From: Flectonema sp. DT1601
Lineage: Eukaryota > Euglenozoa > Diplonemea > Diplonemida > Diplonemidae
Reading direction: 5' to 3'
Assembly: GCA_964019425.1 (NCBI GenBank)
Contig: OZ025835.1
Coordinates: forward strand, 620,001 to 684,000
DNA length: 64,000 bases
The notes beneath the pieces were generated by a model. That model saw nothing but the letters and a program-made list of their open reading frames with translations, did no database searches and had not been told where the DNA came from. Positions within the stretch are counted from its first letter, which is position 1. Each line of letters begins with the position of its first letter. Of this stretch, positions 63,801-64,000 are shown piece by piece. A program made the position numbers and the translations under genes.

Positions 63801-64000
63801 CCTCCCATGACAGGGTTGGGTCACGCAGCACCTGCGCACTGCAAGATCGACGAGTGTGTGAAGGTGTGCGCCACGTGTGCGAACGACACGTGTTCGAGCC
63901 AGAACCAGACCTGCCACGACCCGAACCATGACGCGACCTCGTTGTCGGATTGGGTGTGCAAATGTCCGCCTCCGGCGACCGACATCGCGATTGCCGCAGC
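51879..64000 (+). CDS. giant modular surface protein, copy 2 (3' end outside window)
   Basis: The second gene copy, open from its ATG to the window edge (4,040 complete codons). It carries the same signal peptide, lectin module 1, VWA1-6 and the first DEC repeats up to within repeat 6. The one coding difference I found is A at 62881 for G at 23709, which changes Gly to Asp in a small Cys repeat just after VWA6 (CRNDKGNNC instead of CRNGKGNNC). Frame and start are unchanged, so nothing suggests a pseudogene in the visible part. Its 3' two thirds, including the membrane anchor, cannot be assessed. Confidence 0.9.
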   Translation, partial: MRQLILLLGLLSAGSGLKYEQGVSMTPFPDIDCNQITFTSGTCDCSTTISGAVMDIEEGYVRGADTLTCTAAACGGSISINFDASTGIMTLSGSATIAEYAAALASVQFRTSSGNGASRRVTYNFGHAMYSTVTGHFYEYYSSAKGHCKDSQGRAGKCHWDQGQAECALESQDILGLVGYLVTITDAQEERVASEKLHGEGWIGSGDVAKEGEWRWLTGPEGCPPYNTGVTGPQRSACDLGYPLPASKTPCSGVDCGKGQLIGTGRGSGFVVASGAFTNWQSGEPNEYSRPCPGTCDTTGEDYGHYYASGKWNDYPNGHDHIEGFVCEWGGVGDLCMSPDDVFGTQVLIAGCHVYNNIGACDAHQPAGSCKWDDSKNPAVCVQNGCHVYDNEGSCEANLLCDWDLTKSPAECVDAYCPTTHKAKDPCNADSLGPCYWNPNNAAGTQCQKRECSDIADKCDCLAASPDCVWDPANTHCVDPKVQCPPADIAFLLDGSGSMNGRFGSHAVGFYGMMEEMRDFLHAAELAPSSTSSYGIRASMVQFGKPGDSQTAQDTQPAGFVNCKAWVPVSGTTGGGAPLSGNYAALSKDVTFHENFFCRRWSQGKTILEPALQEVDSIFGRDGSTRKKIVMIITDGALHDRDSDVRAAEDNLKTKYNAQIFGIVVRKATGHTRQDLQAEAKLKPLVSDPQDEHFLNVDLDHFKEQVLDQICDPKSVFGRGIAVGTVKITVQLGCASQESETDCMADLDCKWDFSILPSCTQSDCYPLCSETDCKAHPGCKWDNGNCKREEPGCTGKSQVDCKANDNCLWDAMWATDTCIDNPCRVHKDEQPCEAVSVQMGAPCSPPAGDPDYCFLSVCEYDPSKSPKCYPKKCLHTKEGTCNAEDGCEWVPVQTPPPAGPPSTLIEYCAEKICLHVSAPTCNADSKCEWDTALDKCVERPCVKHPDDVSCNADTACHWDTIGTPPVCTQTPCGGYSNTACQNDDKCMWQTKANPAYCAVKTCDKYNNPKDECKCSEDPDCTWVTTDPKNLHCAVPSLAQCPDLDVAFVIDGSGSMWRSFGRHAHGYTALLEMLRDWVKTLPLTGEDHTVGAQSSVRGGTFRITFIQFSKANARPDEDHPTNCAIGQCTDGLLSGNLQELMGDIDWHEANYQRHWTYIHDALQDVADHTFLVSPPGRKQIVVIIADGGLTDINGDACSSGNTCNQCPFGCDQNWQPTYPGMLNKAQQDLRREKVVVFGVVMRRFTRRTHQDDYAELRLKPLVTDPKDDHFLNLQLDEIPSQLLNVFCDPSSPIGRSLIPPVDSTHFPCATWGFKDECNADKYCEWKQPKLRTCDSPTGCPELNCQAVPSQYTGLYRCANCKLQRATVICGAGVVSAIDGTCGTTHCKDCCEKDCCDKDPACMWSGTPKECTRKVCEHTDKTNCEGDADSLCVWDDNAGDCSKKPCAAVFVREVCLNKTECFWDKGVDPPVCLQVPTCDGKSQADCLADPQCVYNCSLTECRDSRCQYTTPGTCRVDSNCEWKNGACSEKLCSYTAQQPCDAAGCEDCKWNTKSNQCDVDKCKVHTNQNNCNQDPLCVWDGTTPCVTDYCPSFGNDVVGCDRDPRCHWSTTTAPASCQPTVCTVAHNANYPPASKVADSCESDPNCKKGTDSKGDYCETAKCSDFLKNCECTKQPNCYWDSTASPKCRDVHVSSCPDLDVVFVLDGSGSMSGTFGNHPHGYVGMVEMLRDWMQTLPLTGEDHTVGKGSTVVGGTFRLAFVQFSKTDEYWVCKNNGQGCKQSAKCRDPVPKDTCTDGELSGKLSELDVDLNWHVTNYMGSVTYMAKALEDAVHVFQGSPSHRQHVLIVITDGAMNPKEPQSSVEIPPIRQKLDAMDVITFGVVVRKSAAHTKADLDAEKTLKPITSNPHDDHFVNVPLDNMLEEVFKDFCDPAGRFGAAIQARQNRGGGTTTPPATGASVPCSKWGVKLECRADQACDWQDQVPQKCAATDGCLNLNCLELSTTQKSSGFVCENCMLAGGSVTCTTGARNTANGMCVTTECEKHCLKPECDKATGCFWDQDKCQREVCEYPKQQDCVQDDLCEWNTTKVPAECDPKKCRYFAPGPCNADDKCKWDASTSTCNPTVPDCTQTKDEQKCLADPSGLCDWDCVSDSCVNKVCQFTDQSSCENSRNPACEWGDGANPLCHKTRCTVTMQAECLADTACNWDGAACAETKCYKHADEVTCSRDTDCNWDSVGCGLCVEKYCFDTHTDKNSCNADQKGLCRWDVANKCVDKLCSDYNKITLFDAKDMVCLCTEDPRCIVDRSVSPIVCVDQKYSSCPDLDVVVSFDASCSMDKTFGRHPSGFDALMEVMRDWVQKVPLTGEDSTRGINSDVKGGKLRVAFNSWDTGVRVAQCPTCSCNPKNGVTKGDGIPTLSIIPGTTPAVADTCGKLTGDRSQLLGDLDWYEGEALRCKTKVKEAEEWAGEIFKESPAHRQKVLLIITDGRIMDKDELGPAGRVLAAEGVKVFGILLRRQASATARDMANLVTLKEIVSNPKETHALSLQVDEALSIMDGFCDPNSPFGTYITQGSSTPQVTTCSQIGALVSCDAEKTCQWNSISLKCEDHPCFSHCNEKNCATDPTNKCLWSANSECEKAVCKDFQNQPDCKSGKCQWDQAKDPACFELQCDATTEDACVNLGEKCMWDTSLRPPDCVKTPCYYNKTECVADPACMWDDVCADPVDQKCVAKRCTLDSHKTQAGCQADIYCVWSQQLSCEPAPCVNYPDEKCCDHDDSCRWDVSQAPAVCKQKYCPSTYPTTAHVDPCNGDGLCMWNSTTNECVDKVCNKMEACACKKDPDCFWSGVKCADKKYGECPVMDIVLLLDGSGSMSRNFGRHPHGFYALVEILRDWVKTLPLTGEPAASPTLGGPVTGGVRLGFVQFSGKNRGWPWPWSRGSTNAIETRGNTGTGGHLSGLESEINDDLDWHENNYLGKGTMIQLGLEMVGDMFDRSHKVSSRKRILIIVTDGRIYDPDVLAPARRVLDQEQVQTFGIVLRRQSGHTKADTDAEKTLKPITSDPHDDHFQNLQIDEVASQVFADICDPNGLWGHLIVTSTNAPGQSGVHKPCDHYTDTHDCTQDAGCVWDTSSTACADSPCTAHCDNPTCTADTVNLCAWNSTTGDCWKKTECAYTTITECVKSPEKCVWDNVKNPKCQKEKCTPNTNIQDCLDDPDSCEWINVRGKDQCVVKKCRHPDRTTCETDPNCAWSADACNGTTSSCKEVLCKHTNAGECTADSRCSWDASGVVGSCKENLCAKYLDEKCCDHKDACKWVITVTPPVCGDKKCPKIGDKNTCSNETDCMWDNSKRTCRDLDCSKYPTRCPCDKNSKCYWKPGAGLNGQGQCVAIQFGECPTLDIGVILDGSGSMSRTFGSHPHGFYALVEMMRDWVGKLPLNGEDASVGLNSAANNGGVRVAFVQFSGKNYRRSQAKTASGARTTNGRLSGVLGELDADLDFHENNYYRKGTMIEKALVMAGDIFHGSPVDGRQRVLFIFTDGRIYDEQSLAPARAELDREGVQTFGIVMRRKDQHTKADLDAEKTLKPITSDPHDEHFRNIMIDDIPDLIGSICDPNGPWGHLIAKDPPKPSTGVHHPCPDYVTETPCSQDAGCVWSDVGGLCVNSPCLMHCLEPDCRNDKGNNCTWNSQNATCSKAEDPTCPCKFVTNDPRYNEQQCNADARCTWESNKCIYDECKTKGVGCTAIGQSCSDPNKDPCSPDDYVCECIPPTTIFPSGAQPSQLPANCRLDECVATCPTCANDTCTSVGQTCNDPNPTMTHHSDWTCTCPPPSTGKATAAAADCKIDECVVHQDTCKNQTCLDPNTNSASKGDWMCICPPPSNKTNVGGRADCKIDECTLHGDICTNVGQRCVDPNRNQQGDWKCECLPPTNGTMTGGPAICLLDECEKDCPTCEKDVCKTATTGEQKCHDPDKTASSTGDWTCECIPPMTGLGHAAPAHCKIDECVKVCATCANDTCSSQNQTCHDPNHDATSLSDWVCKCPPPATDIAIAA
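51927..52882 (+). other. lectin module 1 of copy 2
   Basis: Identical by eye to the module at 12755-13710, including the EPN and WND positions expected for calcium-dependent sugar binding. Confidence 0.8.
53328..62706 (+). other. VWA domains 1-6 of copy 2
   Basis: Same six VWA domains and Cys-rich linkers as in copy 1, with opening Cys codons at 53328, 54996, 56955, 58827, 60429 and 62034. The unusual DASCSM motif of VWA4 is present here too, so it predates the duplication or was copied by conversion. Confidence 0.85.
63034..64000 (+). repeat. start of the DEC array of copy 2
   Basis: The first five and most of the sixth EGF-like DEC repeats are present before the window ends. They match the copy 1 array without visible change. 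Confidence 0.8.

Larger units (their letters stand above)
51303..64000 (+). repeat. tandem duplication, unit 2 (cut by window end)
   Basis: 12,698 bp matching 12131-24828 at constant offset, with four substitutions seen, three of them within the first 30 bp. It begins abruptly inside the spacer downstream of giant gene 1. Whether further units follow cannot be told from this window. Confidence 0.9.

Noticed and set aside
51303-64000. Second copy treated as certain assembly error
   Set aside because: Distinct flanks and real differences at the boundary argue against it, but without reads it stays an open alternative.
1-64000. CRISPR arrays, insertion sequences, LTR or other mobile elements
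   Set aside because: No spaced direct repeats, terminal repeats, transposase or reverse-transcriptase-like frames were seen; the DEC array and VWA repeats are coding repeats.

Overview
The window comes from a unicellular eukaryote. The evidence is mitochondrial-type and eukaryotic signalling domains, a signal-peptide/transmembrane surface protein of more than 12,000 residues, and very AT-rich spacers packed with A or T runs of up to about 30 nt. Every gene I can support is intronless and on the + strand. Each is preceded by a pyrimidine-rich tract ending in AG a short way upstream of its first ATG. Same-strand, intronless genes with pyrimidine-AG sites recall spliced-leader trans-splicing in Euglenozoa (kinetoplastids, diplonemids). 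This placement is an inference, and two GTAAGT sequences leave conventional introns possible.

Layout. 1-12130 is an AT-rich segment with five ordinary genes: a mitochondrial GcvT-fold protein of the dimethylglycine/sarcosine dehydrogenase C-terminal type that lacks the oxidase half (1082-2428); a PDZ-like plus double PH-like scaffold protein (6123-8000); a small coiled-coil protein (8376-8999); a Ser/Arg/Pro-rich protein with a helical tail (9437-10306), followed by a decayed duplicate of its own 3' end; and a LicD/fukutin-type membrane-anchored transferase (10990-11952). The 3.65 kb between the first two genes holds no gene I can support.

12131-51302 is one unit of a tandem duplication. It contains a 37,374-nt single-exon gene (12707-50080) for a 12,457-residue protein. 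Domain order: signal peptide; C-type-lectin module 1; six VWA domains; a 14-copy EGF-like 'DEC' array; lectin module 2; VWA7-8; lectin module 3; VWA9-19; a Cys-rich run; one EGF-like domain; a juxtamembrane domain; one transmembrane helix; a 46-residue acidic tail. Between the VWA domains run many short Cys-rich 'CxWD' repeats that I cannot assign to a named family. This looks like a giant modular adhesin or receptor, and its GC-rich codon use contrasts sharply with the neighbouring genes.

51303-64000 starts a second copy of the same unit at a constant offset of 39,172 bp. It runs off the window after 4,040 codons of the second giant gene. I found one substitution in more than 12 kb of coding sequence (G at 23709, A at 62881) and three differences within the first 30 bp of the unit. 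The locus is therefore a tandem array of at least two giant surface-protein genes, very recently duplicated or homogenised, unless the assembly repeated the segment. The giant genes, with a neighbouring glycan-type transferase, form the unusual part of the window. All statements come from reading the sequence; no searches were run.
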